The notes under the pieces are model-generated. The model made no database searches. It saw only the letters and a program-made list of their open reading frames with translations, and was not told where the DNA came from. Both the position numbers and the translations under genes were made by a program. Positions 18,345 through 27,447 of a stretch of 64,000 nucleotides of DNA are shown piece after piece. How positions within the stretch are numbered: position 1 is the stretch's first letter; every line of letters starts with the position of its first letter. Source of the stretch: Bacteroides sp. CAG:770. GTDB lineage: Bacteria; Bacteroidota; Bacteroidia; Bacteroidales; UBA932. Where the stretch lies: contig FR890646.1 in assembly GCA_000435075.1 (NCBI GenBank), forward strand, positions 766 to 64,765, written 5' to 3'.

Positions 18345-19763
18345 TTATTTCGCAGGCGTCAGCATTTTTTCAATATCAGCCACGTACTGCTTGAACATTT
18401 TGTCAGTCTGCATAAGGTCCGTGACAGTATTGCATGCATGAAGCACTGTCGCATGGTCTTTTCCTCCAAGTTCCGCGCCAATAGATGACAAGGAACAACC
18501 TACCAGAGTCCTGCTCATATACATGGCTATCTGACGAGCCTGCACAATCTGCCTCTTCCTGGACTTGGAAATAAGGATTTCCTTCGGTATGTTGAAATAT
18601 TCGCACACGGTTTTCTGAACGCGGGCAATTGTAATTTCCGACTTGTCCTCTCCCACTATCTTGCCTGTGATTTTTTCGGCAAGGTCCACAGTCATCTCCT
18701 TATGGATGAGTGTAGCATGAGCTATAAGAGAGATCAACGCTCCTTCGAGTTCACGGAAATTCGATTTGATTCTTGTTGCCAGATATACCAGCACCTCCTC
18801 GCTCACCGTAACACCCTCACGGAAACTCCTTGCCTTGAGCATTTCGAGCCTCGTGGCATAAGAAGGCCTCTGAAGTTCCACGGAGAGTCCCCACTTCAGT
18901 CTGGAAAGAAGTCTTTCCTCGAAGTTGTGAAGGTCAGCCGGAGCACGGTCTGATGTAAAAATCAGCTGTTTTCCGTTCTCGTGAAGATGGTTGAAGATAT
19001 TGAAGAACGCGTTCTGCGAACCAGGACCGATAAGGTCCTGAATATCATCGACAATCAGCACATCTATCTTCATATAGAACGCCAGGAAGTCAGTAAGTTT
19101 GTTCTTCACGTTAGTGGCGTTCATATATTGTGTCTTGAACTCGCTTCCGGTAACATAGAGTACAACCTGATCAGGATATTTCTCCTTGATAGCCAGACCG
19201 ATAGCCTGTGAGATATGTGTCTTTCCAAGTCCCGGAGGACCGAAAAGGAACAAAGGGTTGAACGGAGTACGCCCCGGTGCGGAAGAAATACTTTCTCCGG
19301 CAGTAATACCCATCTTGTTACATTCTCCTGAAACGAGGTTTCCGAAACAATATACAGGATTCAATCTGGGATTGATGTTGATTTTTCTGAGTCCAGGGAA
19401 AACCATCGCACCCGGATTTCCGCCGTTAGGATATGTATTGATTGAAACTGGTTTGTTTACGGGAGGAGCGACGTTGGCTGCAGGATAAGTCATAGGCGGC
19501 TGCACGCTTACAGGCCTTACACTGTAATACAATTTCGCATTTGACCCGATAACACGTATCAGAGTCTTCCTGACAACATCCAGAAATTTATCTTCTATGT
19601 ATTTGATATAGAACTGCGAAGGAGCTTCAAGCTTCAGCTCCGAATTCACCAGTGAAATCGGCTTGATAGGCTTGAACCAAGTATTGAATTGCTGAGTACC
19701 GATTACACTTTCAATGATACTGCAACACTCCTTCCAAACTATATTTAAATTAGCTTCCCCCAT
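18345..19763 (-). CDS. dnaA: Chromosomal replication initiator DnaA
   Basis: A 472-residue AAA+ initiator that binds DnaA boxes and opens the origin. Domain I (WKECCSIIESVIGTQQFNTWF) is followed by a variable Pro/Asn-rich linker (about residues 90-125). The AAA+ core has GPPGLGKTHI (about 175-184) and LIVDDIQDL, and the C-terminal domain IV helix-turn-helix includes GKDHATVLHAC, the box-recognition motif. The frame extends to a GTG at 19787, but I chose the ATG at 19763, which has AAGGA close upstream and begins before the conserved domain I. The upstream region is annotated separately. pepD follows after 17 bases. Confidence 0.96.
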   Translation of the reverse strand: MGEANLNIVWKECCSIIESVIGTQQFNTWFKPIKPISLVNSELKLEAPSQFYIKYIEDKFLDVVRKTLIRVIGSNAKLYYSVRPVSVQPPMTYPAANVAPPVNKPVSINTYPNGGNPGAMVFPGLRKININPRLNPVYCFGNLVSGECNKMGITAGESISSAPGRTPFNPLFLFGPPGLGKTHISQAIGLAIKEKYPDQVVLYVTGSEFKTQYMNATNVKNKLTDFLAFYMKIDVLIVDDIQDLIGPGSQNAFFNIFNHLHENGKQLIFTSDRAPADLHNFEERLLSRLKWGLSVELQRPSYATRLEMLKARSFREGVTVSEEVLVYLATRIKSNFRELEGALISLIAHATLIHKEMTVDLAEKITGKIVGEDKSEITIARVQKTVCEYFNIPKEILISKSRKRQIVQARQIAMYMSRTLVGCSLSSIGAELGGKDHATVLHACNTVTDLMQTDKMFKQYVADIEKMLTPAK

Positions 19764-19825
19764 TTCTTCCTTGCTACATTTCGGCACGGATCCCGTCCGT
19801 GATTTATAATCTATGCTTTTACAGT

Positions 19826-19869
19826 TAAAAAAGCATCAGAACAAAGGGCTGTCCCCTTCTTCTGACGCT
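19826..19869 (-). terminator. Terminator-like hairpin in dnaA leader
   Basis: On the minus strand a 10-bp stem (AGCGTCAGAA with TTCTGATGCT, one G-U pair) continues through a small internal loop into AAGGG/CCCTT around a 5-base loop, and is followed by six T residues (about 19832-19827). It begins about five bases after the minus-7 element at 19880-19873, so it would be the very 5' end of that transcript. It could end read-through from the MCE gene or attenuate dnaA. Confidence 0.65.
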
Positions 19870-19872
19870 CTA

Positions 19873-19880
19873 CAAAATTA
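19873..19880 (-). promoter_or_regulatory. Proximal minus-7 element for dnaA
   Basis: TAATTTTG on the minus strand fits TAnnTTTG. A T-run lies about where the minus-33 element is expected. A second minus-7 match, TAAATTTG, lies farther upstream at 20065-20058. Confidence 0.45.
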
Positions 19881-19948
19881 CCTGAAAAATAATTAATAAA
19901 AAACTGTTGCCGCTATTGGATTTGAAATTTATTTTACTCCATTAAAAC

Positions 19949-20052
19949 TTATCAACAGCCTACTGTTTATAAATTATATTTCATTGATTATAAATAAGTT
20001 ACATGTTAATAACGGCTTTCAAGATGCATCAATCGCACGCATCTGTTTATAA
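19949..20052. promoter_or_regulatory. DnaA-box-like cluster upstream of dnaA
   Basis: TTATCAACA at 19949-19957 is one base from the classical DnaA box. Three further sites, read on the minus strand as TTATAAACA, TTATTAACA and TTATAAACA, start at 19964, 20004 and 20044, that is, exactly 40 bp apart. The surrounding 19880-20070 region is very A+T-rich. This could be part of an origin or a dnaA autoregulatory operator. The rest of the gap between dnaA and the MCE gene has no reading frame I would call. Confidence 0.45.
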
Positions 20053-20136
20053 TTATTCAAATTTAAAAATCACTCTTTCAACAGTTCTCAGTTGCTCAAT
20101 ACCAGCCCAATACATCGTTTCAGGGACCTTAAGTTT

Positions 20137-21048
20137 TTATAGCAACCTGATACGTATATATTTTTTAGGATTTTCCTCTATTTTCTTAACAAGACTGTCA
20201 ATGCTGCCCAAGACTTCTTCAAGCGACTCATACAAAGAACTGTCTTTTGTAAGTTTTCCGAAAGTACCGTCAGGAGAATTGAGATTATCCGTAAGGGTCT
20301 TCAGAGAATTGATGAGCCCTGCAATCTCAGCCTCCCCTATCTGATCTGCGGCAGCCTTCACCCCTGTCATTGCCGTATCAGCCTTTTCCATTACGGAATT
20401 GAGGCGTTCAGATATGGATTTGAGGTTCATAACAAGTTCGTCCAAATCCCCGGACTTGTCTGCCAGCGCTCCTGTAAGCCGCTCGGTATTTGCCAATGTT
20501 CTCTCGACATGTCCCATAGCTGACTTCACTGTATGTTCATCGACCCCTCCAAGTACTCTGTCAATGGCACCGCTTGCAGCACTCAAGCTGTCCAATGCGG
20601 CAGATGCCTTGACAATGAGCGGTCCGATAAGGTTGGTAAGTGAACTTACCATATCAGGGGCATAGGAAGGAGCCAGTTCAGTACCGTTTCCGGCAATCTC
20701 GGATGATGTACCCAAGTCCAGCCTGATTCCTTTTCCGCCCATAAGGTCCACACTGTAGATTGTCATCTTGGTATCTACAGGGATAGCTATCTTCTTGGTC
20801 ACGGAGCATGTAACATCGAACATCTCCGTCTCCGGATTATACTTGACCACAGTCACTGTGCCCGCTTTATATCCCTTCACATATACAGGATTGGAAGGAA
20901 CAAGGCCCTCGATATTGGCATAATGCGAACATATTTCTATCTCCCTGCCGAAAATATCCTCCCCTCTGAGATAGTTTATCGCAAAAAATGCTGCCGTGAG
21001 GACTGAGATTACAAATATTCCGATTCGTGTTTCTCTACTGATTGTCAT
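20137..21048 (-). CDS. MCE/MlaD family lipid-transport protein
   Basis: A 303-residue single-pass membrane protein: an N-terminal anchor (GIFVISVLTAAFFAINYL), then one MCE domain (about residues 38-115, with YANIEGLVPSNPVYVKGYKAGTV and MTIYSVDLMGGKGI), then a long helical region. In Mla-type systems such proteins form a periplasmic ring that carries phospholipids between membranes. The C-terminal helices contain repeated small and charged residues. No MlaE/MlaF partners are nearby. It starts seven bases after the amidase gene and shares its transcript, so a link to envelope maintenance is likely. Confidence 0.88.
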   Translation of the reverse strand: MTISRETRIGIFVISVLTAAFFAINYLRGEDIFGREIEICSHYANIEGLVPSNPVYVKGYKAGTVTVVKYNPETEMFDVTCSVTKKIAIPVDTKMTIYSVDLMGGKGIRLDLGTSSEIAGNGTELAPSYAPDMVSSLTNLIGPLIVKASAALDSLSAASGAIDRVLGGVDEHTVKSAMGHVERTLANTERLTGALADKSGDLDELVMNLKSISERLNSVMEKADTAMTGVKAAADQIGEAEIAGLINSLKTLTDNLNSPDGTFGKLTKDSSLYESLEEVLGSIDSLVKKIEENPKKYIRIRLL

Positions 21049-21055
21049 ACTGATT

Positions 21056-22213
21056 TCACTTCAAGATTGTTACTGTTCCATCCTTTACCGCCACAACAAA
21101 CGAGCCAGGGTAGAGTTTCCTTATTTTCGCGAACTGTGTTCTTGCCCCGTCCGGGGTATCGGATACACCTATTATATATTTATATATATTACCCGACTTG
21201 ACCATGGTGACTTTGTAGCCTTTGAAAAACGGGTCGTCGTCTTTCATGAGTTTTCCGGAAGCAAGGACCTGAGTCCCGTAAACGGCTTTCACCTGACTTG
21301 CATTGACAGCAGCATGAGTGTTTTTCCCGGCAGTTTCGGCGGCAGCAGGCTTGGCGGAAGCAGGCGCAGCGCCAACTTTGACATTGACACTGCTGTCATA
21401 TCTTTTTTTGAACACGCTGAAAGCGACATAGATGTCCTGGGCGATTTTCTCGCGTCCGCTTTCGGTCCGCATGGATGCAAGGTCAGTCGCATTGGACATG
21501 AAGCCGATTTCTATCAATGCAGCAGGCATTGCAGTCTTCCAGAGGACAAAAAACGGGTCCTGCCATATTCCGCGGCTGGTCCGCATCGGTCCCGCAGACA
21601 TGGCTTTCTCCACATCCTCAGCGAAACGCAGACTCTGTTCCAAATGGGCATTCTGCATGAGATTGAAGAAAATGAATGACTCCGGGTCAGACGGATCGAA
21701 GCCCTGATATTTGGTCGTATAGTCATCCTCCATCATGATTACGGAGTTCTCACGCTTGCAAACGTCCATATTATAGGCAAACAAATCCCTGTTCTTGTTG
21801 GATGACTGGCCTAGGACATGGATTGAATAACCGTTTGCTGCAGAAGAAGATGCGGTGTTCACATGAATGGAAATGAACAAATCCGCATTGTTCTTGTTGG
21901 CCACATCGGCTCGTCCCGCAAGAGTGATGAACGTGTCAGTGGAGCGTGTCATGACCACCTTCACATCCGGGAAGCCTGCCTTAATCTTATCGGAAAGACG
22001 TTTTGCGACATCCAGCGCAATTTTGCTCTCGTAAGTTTTCTTGTCCTTGCTGACGCAACCGGGATCAGTACCGCCATGGCCGGCATCAATGCAGACTGTC
22101 CTGAGCCCCAGGCGCCCGTCCTGGGCCGCATTGAGGGAAATATTCCCTGCCAATGACAGCATTAATGCGGCTACAGCCATCAGCAGGATCTTATGTGTTT
22201 GCTTATTTTTCAA
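21056..22213 (-). CDS. N-acetylmuramoyl-L-alanine amidase, SPOR domain
   Basis: A 385-residue secreted family-3 amidase that cuts the lactyl bond between glycan and peptide in peptidoglycan. A signal peptide (LLMAVAALMLSLAGNISLNA) leads. The catalytic domain has CIDAGHGGTDPG, the ESKIALDVAKRL glutamate, SIHVN, and a late catalytic IEIGFMSN. An Ala/Pro linker precedes a SPOR-like C-terminal domain (about residues 310-385), which in this family targets denuded glycan at division sites. It is first gene of a pair with the MCE protein. Confidence 0.92.
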   Translation of the reverse strand: MKNKQTHKILLMAVAALMLSLAGNISLNAAQDGRLGLRTVCIDAGHGGTDPGCVSKDKKTYESKIALDVAKRLSDKIKAGFPDVKVVMTRSTDTFITLAGRADVANKNNADLFISIHVNTASSSAANGYSIHVLGQSSNKNRDLFAYNMDVCKRENSVIMMEDDYTTKYQGFDPSDPESFIFFNLMQNAHLEQSLRFAEDVEKAMSAGPMRTSRGIWQDPFFVLWKTAMPAALIEIGFMSNATDLASMRTESGREKIAQDIYVAFSVFKKRYDSSVNVKVGAAPASAKPAAAETAGKNTHAAVNASQVKAVYGTQVLASGKLMKDDDPFFKGYKVTMVKSGNIYKYIIGVSDTPDGARTQFAKIRKLYPGSFVVAVKDGTVTILK

Positions 22214-22236
22214 AATGGTCTTATATTTGTATTTTG

Positions 22237-22244
22237 CAAAAATA
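22237..22244 (-). promoter_or_regulatory. Minus-7 element for amidase-MCE pair
   Basis: TATTTTTG on the minus strand matches TAnnTTTG, 24 bases before the amidase start. A T-run lies near the expected minus-33 position. Confidence 0.45.
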
Positions 22245-22301
22245 AGAAAATTTGTCGAAAAACGGATTCATATACCCTTAGTTCGGCTATTTGGAATATA
22301 A

Positions 22302-25124
22302 TTGGAGACTCTTAGACATAGAATATATACGTTGATACCTTCGGATAACAGTCATAAACATATACGCAGCAAGGTCTGGCTCTGGGCCGGACTCATTGCC
22401 TTGTTCATTTCTGCGACCTTACCTGGCGTCTCGCAAGACGGCAAGGGACGTCGCCGTCCACCTAAAAGGACATTCAGCCAGGCAGTCGCCTACAATAAAG
22501 ACAGCGTACCGCCGATAACCGACTCAATGAGAGCGGTGCTGGATTCGATTCATATAGCAGATTCCCTCTTCAGCATAGATTCTGCAGCGATGATGAAGAA
22601 GAGTTCGCTGGAAAGACCGGCTTTCTCCACGGCGAAGGACTCAGTAGTGGAAGTATTCTCAGATGGCCAGAGGAAGGTATTTTACTATGGGGACGTAACC
22701 GTGAAGTACGGCAACATGGAACTTTCCGCAGACTACATGGAATATGACATGAAGACTGGAACCATCTATGCCAGGGGAACACTTGACACGTTGACGGGGG
22801 AAGTAAAAGGCCAGCCTAAGATGAAAGAAGGCGGCTCCGAGTACTCCATGGAAGAGGTGAGATACAACTTCAATTCCCGCAAGGCCCGGATTACCAACAT
22901 GATAACCCAGCAGGAAGACGGTTTGCTGCACGGAAAGAACATCAAGATGCTGCCTGACAGATCCATCAACATTACAAAAGGCCAATATACTGTCTGCGAC
23001 CTCGAGCATCCACACTATTACCTGCATCTTACTGCTGCCAAGGTCATTACGAAGCCGTCACAGAAAACGGTGTTCGGGCCTGCATACCCTGTCATTGAGG
23101 ATGTCCCCCTGCCAATCGGACTGCCATTCGGATTCATTCCTAAGCGTCCGGACCGCGCGACTGGACTTCTCATGCCGACCTTCGGAGAGGAGAACTCACG
23201 AGGTTTCTATCTGAGAGATCTGGGAATGTACTTCGTCTTCGGAAAGTATCTGGACCTGTCAATAACAGGAGACATCTATACTCTCGGTTCATGGGCCATC
23301 GACGTAAATTCCAGATATAAAGTCAATTACAAGTTCAACGGAAACTTCTCCCTGAACATATCCAATGACCAGACAGGAGAAAGGGGATGCACCGATTTCT
23401 TCCAGACAAGAAACTTCGGTCTCAAATGGTCACATACACAGGACTCCAAAGCTCATCCCGGAACCACATTCAGTGCGTCGGTGAACTTTTCCAGCCCTTC
23501 CAACAACAGATACAACTCCACATCCATAACGGAGGCTCTGCAGAACCAGGCATCATCATCCATTTCATACTCTAAGAACTGGAACGGCAAGTTCAACCTT
23601 TCCGTCAATGCCCTGCATAACCAGAATTCACGGGACAGTTCATATACATTCACGTTGCCGAACCTGACATTCTCCGTAACCCGATTCTACCCTTTCAAGA
23701 GGAAGAACAGAATCGGAAAAGAGAGATTCTACGAGAAGTTCTCCCTCGGTTACAATACCACCTTACAGAACAAAATCAGCTTCAAGTCCTCGGAATTCAT
23801 GAAAGACGGCTTCATGGACAAGTTCCAGAATGGTATGACACACAACTTCCAGATCGGTCTTCCGAACTTCACATTGGCAAAGTACCTGAACTTCACGCCG
23901 AGCGTAAGTTACGGACAGAACTGGTTCTTCCGCAAGACCGACTACGAATTCAATCCTGAAACCAACAGGGTGGAAGCCCACGACGCAGGACAGTTCAGCG
24001 CATTCGGAATCAGCCAGAACTACTCCGGAAGCCTATCCATGAGTACCAGACTGTATGGTATGTTCAATTTCGGAAAGGCGCACAAGATACAGGCTATCAG
24101 ACATGTGGTGTCACCATCATTGTCCTTCTCATTCTCCCCGGAGAAGGGAACCTATGCAAACGGTTACAGGACAATGGTATATAAGGACACACTCGGTGTA
24201 GAAAAGACATACGACTACAACATCTACAGCGGACAGCTCTACTCCCCTCCAGGAAAGGGCAAATCCGCAACGATGAGTCTGTCTATCGGAAACAACTTGG
24301 AGGCCAAAGTCCGTGACCTGCGTGATACTACAGGAGCCGGAGTCAAGAAAGTCAAGCTGATAGACCAGCTGAACCTCAGCACCGGATACAACTTCCTCGC
24401 CGATTCATTGAAAATGAACAACATCGGCATCACGATGTCAACATCCGTATTCGAAAAGGTCGGCATCAGCGCCAATGTCAATTTCGATCCTTATGCGATA
24501 GACGACCGCGGTCGCAAAATCAATAAGTTCAATGTCCAGACACAAGGATGGAACAAGCCTCTGAGACTTACCAATGCCAGTGCGTCATTGTCTTACTCGT
24601 TGTCTGGAAAAGGCGCCATAAACGGCAACGATGGATCCAAAACAGGAAACAACATGGGTGGAGGCGGAGGAGAGAACATCTCCAGCGCAGACTATTACAG
24701 AAGAATATATTATCATCCTATAACCGGTGAATATATACCTGGAGGATGGCTATATTACACAAATCCTAATGTCCCGTGGTCTGTAAATATAAACTACTCA
24801 TTCTCGTACAGCAAGTCATATCAATATACGAATGGGCAGCTCATCACGAACAACAGATTTACCCAGACGCTGGGATTGTCAGGAAATGTCAAGCTTACGC
24901 CTAAGATGTCTCTCAATGCTACAACAGGTTTCGACCTTATGGCCATGAAGATGACTACCACGCAGTTGAGTGCCACCTACGACCTCCACTGCTTCAACAT
25001 CTCCGTTTCTTGGGTGCCTACAGGAACATGGCAGTCCTGGAGTTTCAGAATCGCCGCCAATGCGGCTGCACTTGCTGACCTTCTCAAATTCAAGAAGAGC
25101 ACAAGCTACTGGGACAGATATTGA
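22302..25124 (+). CDS. LptD-like outer-membrane protein
   Basis: A 940-residue protein resembling the LPS-assembly protein LptD of Bacteroidota. After a signal peptide (LWAGLIALFISATLPGVSQ) comes an OstA/LptA-like jellyroll (about residues 115-250: FYYGDVTVKYGNMELSADYMEYDM). A large beta-barrel fills the rest, with many Asn/Ser/Tyr-rich strands, ending in the aromatic-rich SYWDRY. In LptD this barrel inserts LPS into the outer leaflet. No ATG lies before the signal peptide, so the start is the TTG at 22302 or 22332. The divergent amidase-MCE pair is also an envelope unit. Confidence 0.82.
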   Translation: METLRHRIYTLIPSDNSHKHIRSKVWLWAGLIALFISATLPGVSQDGKGRRRPPKRTFSQAVAYNKDSVPPITDSMRAVLDSIHIADSLFSIDSAAMMKKSSLERPAFSTAKDSVVEVFSDGQRKVFYYGDVTVKYGNMELSADYMEYDMKTGTIYARGTLDTLTGEVKGQPKMKEGGSEYSMEEVRYNFNSRKARITNMITQQEDGLLHGKNIKMLPDRSINITKGQYTVCDLEHPHYYLHLTAAKVITKPSQKTVFGPAYPVIEDVPLPIGLPFGFIPKRPDRATGLLMPTFGEENSRGFYLRDLGMYFVFGKYLDLSITGDIYTLGSWAIDVNSRYKVNYKFNGNFSLNISNDQTGERGCTDFFQTRNFGLKWSHTQDSKAHPGTTFSASVNFSSPSNNRYNSTSITEALQNQASSSISYSKNWNGKFNLSVNALHNQNSRDSSYTFTLPNLTFSVTRFYPFKRKNRIGKERFYEKFSLGYNTTLQNKISFKSSEFMKDGFMDKFQNGMTHNFQIGLPNFTLAKYLNFTPSVSYGQNWFFRKTDYEFNPETNRVEAHDAGQFSAFGISQNYSGSLSMSTRLYGMFNFGKAHKIQAIRHVVSPSLSFSFSPEKGTYANGYRTMVYKDTLGVEKTYDYNIYSGQLYSPPGKGKSATMSLSIGNNLEAKVRDLRDTTGAGVKKVKLIDQLNLSTGYNFLADSLKMNNIGITMSTSVFEKVGISANVNFDPYAIDDRGRKINKFNVQTQGWNKPLRLTNASASLSYSLSGKGAINGNDGSKTGNNMGGGGGENISSADYYRRIYYHPITGEYIPGGWLYYTNPNVPWSVNINYSFSYSKSYQYTNGQLITNNRFTQTLGLSGNVKLTPKMSLNATTGFDLMAMKMTTTQLSATYDLHCFNISVSWVPTGTWQSWSFRIAANAAALADLLKFKKSTSYWDRY

Positions 25125-25147
25125 GTTATCTGATTGGAACAGTACTA

Positions 25148-25184
25148 AAATCGCCCGGCTACAAAATCAGTAGCCGGGCGATTT
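25148..25184. terminator. Two-way terminator, lptD-like and rho
   Basis: A perfect 15-bp stem (25148-25162 with 25170-25184) built on TCGCCCGGCTAC, with a 7-base loop and A/T tails on both sides, between two converging genes. Confidence 0.85.
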
Positions 25185-25204
25185 GTTATAGTGATTGCAA
25201 ATTA

Positions 25205-27193
25205 CTAGTAGTCGTAACTCTTGGCATCCTTAGGTGAAACCTTGTTCATGTTGTCAAGAAGTTCATCATTAGTCTGGTACTGGTCCATAATCTGAATCAT
25301 GAAGTTCATGGCCTCGGTAGGATTCATCTCAGCAAGGAGTTTACGCAAAATCCATATGCGCTGTGCCTGTTCAGGGCTGTAGAGAAGATCATCTCTACGG
25401 GTGCTCGAAAGAATTACATTGACAGCAGGGAAAATTCTTCTGTTCGCAAGTGTCCTGTCAAGCTGTAGCTCCATATTGCCCGTACCCTTGAATTCCTCGA
25501 AGATGACGTCGTCCATCTTGGAACCGGTATCAGTCAATGCAGTTGCGAGAATTGTCAATGATCCTCCGCCCTCAATATTGCGGGCCGCTCCAAAGAATCT
25601 CTTAGGCTTTTGGAGGGCATTTGCATCCACACCACCGGTGAGAACCTTTCCTGATGCAGGCTGAACAGTGTTGTACGCCCTTGCAAGACGTGTAATGGAG
25701 TCAAGCAGAATAACGACATCATGACCGCACTCTACAAGTCTGCGTGCCTTCTCAAGTACCATATTGGCAACCTTTACATGTCTTTCGGCAGGCTCGTCAA
25801 AGGTGGAAGCAACCACTTCAGCCTTCACACTTCTGCTCATGTCGGTAACCTCCTCAGGACGCTCATCTATAAGGAGAACAATTTCATATACCTCAGGATG
25901 GTTATCCGCAATAGCATTGGCAATAGACTTCAGCAGGACTGTCTTACCGGTCTTAGGCTGAGCCACGATTAGTCCGCGCTGGCCCTTTCCGATAGGCGTA
26001 AACATATCCACAATCCTGCAGGAAAGGTCGTGATCATGACCATGTCCGAGAAGATTGAATTTCTCATCCGGGAAAAGCGGAGTAAGGAAATCAAACGGAA
26101 TACGGTCTCTGATGAACTCAGGAGTACGTCCGTTGATGAAGTCAATCTTGACGAGAGGGAAATACTTGTCACCCTCTTTAGGAGGACGGATTTCTCCGGT
26201 TACGGTATCGCCGTTCTTGAGGGCGTTATTCTTTATCTGGTTCTGTGATACATAGATATCGTCAGGAGAGTTCAGATAATTGTAGTCAGATGAACGCAGG
26301 AAGCCGTATCCGTCAGGCATGATTTCCAATACGCCTGTCGCGCGTACAGTTCCTTCGAATTCAATCTTTGGCTTTGGTGCAGGCCTCTGCTGCTGAGGCT
26401 GAGGGTTCTGCTGATTGGCATTGACCTGTGCCTGAGCATTTGCCGGCCTGTTTCCGGCAACTTGATTATTGCCCTGACCATTATTCTGATTGTTATTCTG
26501 CGTACCGCCGTTATTGTTGTTCCCCTGCTTGTTCTTCTTGATTTTCGGAGGAAGAGGAGGCAAGACGATAGTGTGTCGGTCAGCATATTTGATTTCCTCT
26601 TTCGGCTGCTGAGGCTGTGGTGCAGCTGTCTGTACCTGTGCCGGCTTGACTGAAATTTTCTGTGTATTCTCTTCCTGCTGAGCCTTCACATTTTCGGTCT
26701 TCGGCTGGGCCGGGACTTTATTTACCGCAGCAACAGGCTGTCCTGTAGCAACTGCCTGTTTTGGTTTACGGCCACGTTTCTTGGGAGCCGGCTGTTCCTG
26801 TGCTACAGCTTCCGGTTTTTCCGGTACCAATACAGACTTATCATCTTCTATACTGAACAGATCAGGCTGTTTGTCGGCTCCTTCAGCTTTAACTGGAGCC
26901 TTTTTATCATTGACCTTCACCGGCCTCTCGACGGTTTTAGCATTTTTTGCCGGCTTTTTCTGATTTCCGGCTTCGTCAGACTGGCCCGCTTCATTTTTAC
27001 GAGGACGTCCTCTTTTTCTTTTCGGCGGTTCCGGATCCGGAATCTTTGAAGCAATCTTGGCTTCTTCATCCAGAATTGACATACTCAAATCACTGAGGTC
27101 CATCTCATTGGCCTTTTTGATATGGAGTTCTTCACCCAATGACCTAAGCTGTTCTTCTGACATCTTAGTCAACTCTAACAGAGTGTGTGTCAT
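25205..27193 (-). CDS. rho: Transcription termination factor Rho
   Basis: A 662-residue Rho, far longer than the 419-residue E. coli protein. A Rho-N domain (about residues 1-40) is followed by a roughly 230-residue insert rich in Lys, Pro, Gln and Asn. This insert includes AT-hook-like [10 protein letters not shown] and KKRGRKPK and an Asn/Gln tract near 225-270. The RNA-binding cold-shock-like domain begins near 280 ([15 protein letters not shown]), and the helicase core has [21 protein letters not shown] and [12 protein letters not shown]. Disordered inserts of this kind are known in Bacteroidota Rho proteins. Start: the ATG at 27193; a good promoter lies about 160 bases upstream. Confidence 0.96.
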   Translation of the reverse strand: MTHTLLELTKMSEEQLRSLGEELHIKKANEMDLSDLSMSILDEEAKIASKIPDPEPPKRKRGRPRKNEAGQSDEAGNQKKPAKNAKTVERPVKVNDKKAPVKAEGADKQPDLFSIEDDKSVLVPEKPEAVAQEQPAPKKRGRKPKQAVATGQPVAAVNKVPAQPKTENVKAQQEENTQKISVKPAQVQTAAPQPQQPKEEIKYADRHTIVLPPLPPKIKKNKQGNNNNGGTQNNNQNNGQGNNQVAGNRPANAQAQVNANQQNPQPQQQRPAPKPKIEFEGTVRATGVLEIMPDGYGFLRSSDYNYLNSPDDIYVSQNQIKNNALKNGDTVTGEIRPPKEGDKYFPLVKIDFINGRTPEFIRDRIPFDFLTPLFPDEKFNLLGHGHDHDLSCRIVDMFTPIGKGQRGLIVAQPKTGKTVLLKSIANAIADNHPEVYEIVLLIDERPEEVTDMSRSVKAEVVASTFDEPAERHVKVANMVLEKARRLVECGHDVVILLDSITRLARAYNTVQPASGKVLTGGVDANALQKPKRFFGAARNIEGGGSLTILATALTDTGSKMDDVIFEEFKGTGNMELQLDRTLANRRIFPAVNVILSSTRRDDLLYSPEQAQRIWILRKLLAEMNPTEAMNFMIQIMDQYQTNDELLDNMNKVSPKDAKSYDY

Positions 27194-27350
27194 ATATGTA
27201 TAAATGTGTTTTTGTACTGTGCGAGTACAGTGATAACTATTCTGGTTTGTACCCCAAAATCAAAATACCATGATGCAATTAATCAAAACTTGTATTTGAC
27301 AGGGTAACTTGAAATAAAACGGGAAACGGATGTTTCCGCTGTTGATTTTG

Positions 27351-27380
27351 CAAATATAAACAGAAAAGTTAAAAAAACAA
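27351..27380 (-). promoter_or_regulatory. Consensus promoter for rho
   Basis: On the minus strand TTG (27380-27378) is followed after exactly 19 bases by TATATTTG (27358-27351). The leader to the rho start is about 150 bases. Near its 5' end is a small hairpin, GGAAAC/GTTTCC with a four-base loop (27322-27337). The long leader suits the autoregulation known for rho genes. Confidence 0.65.
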
Positions 27381-27447
27381 TGATTTGATGGTTAGAATCA
27401 AGAATTTAACGCGTATATTTACAATATAAACATATAACCGAAGAATA

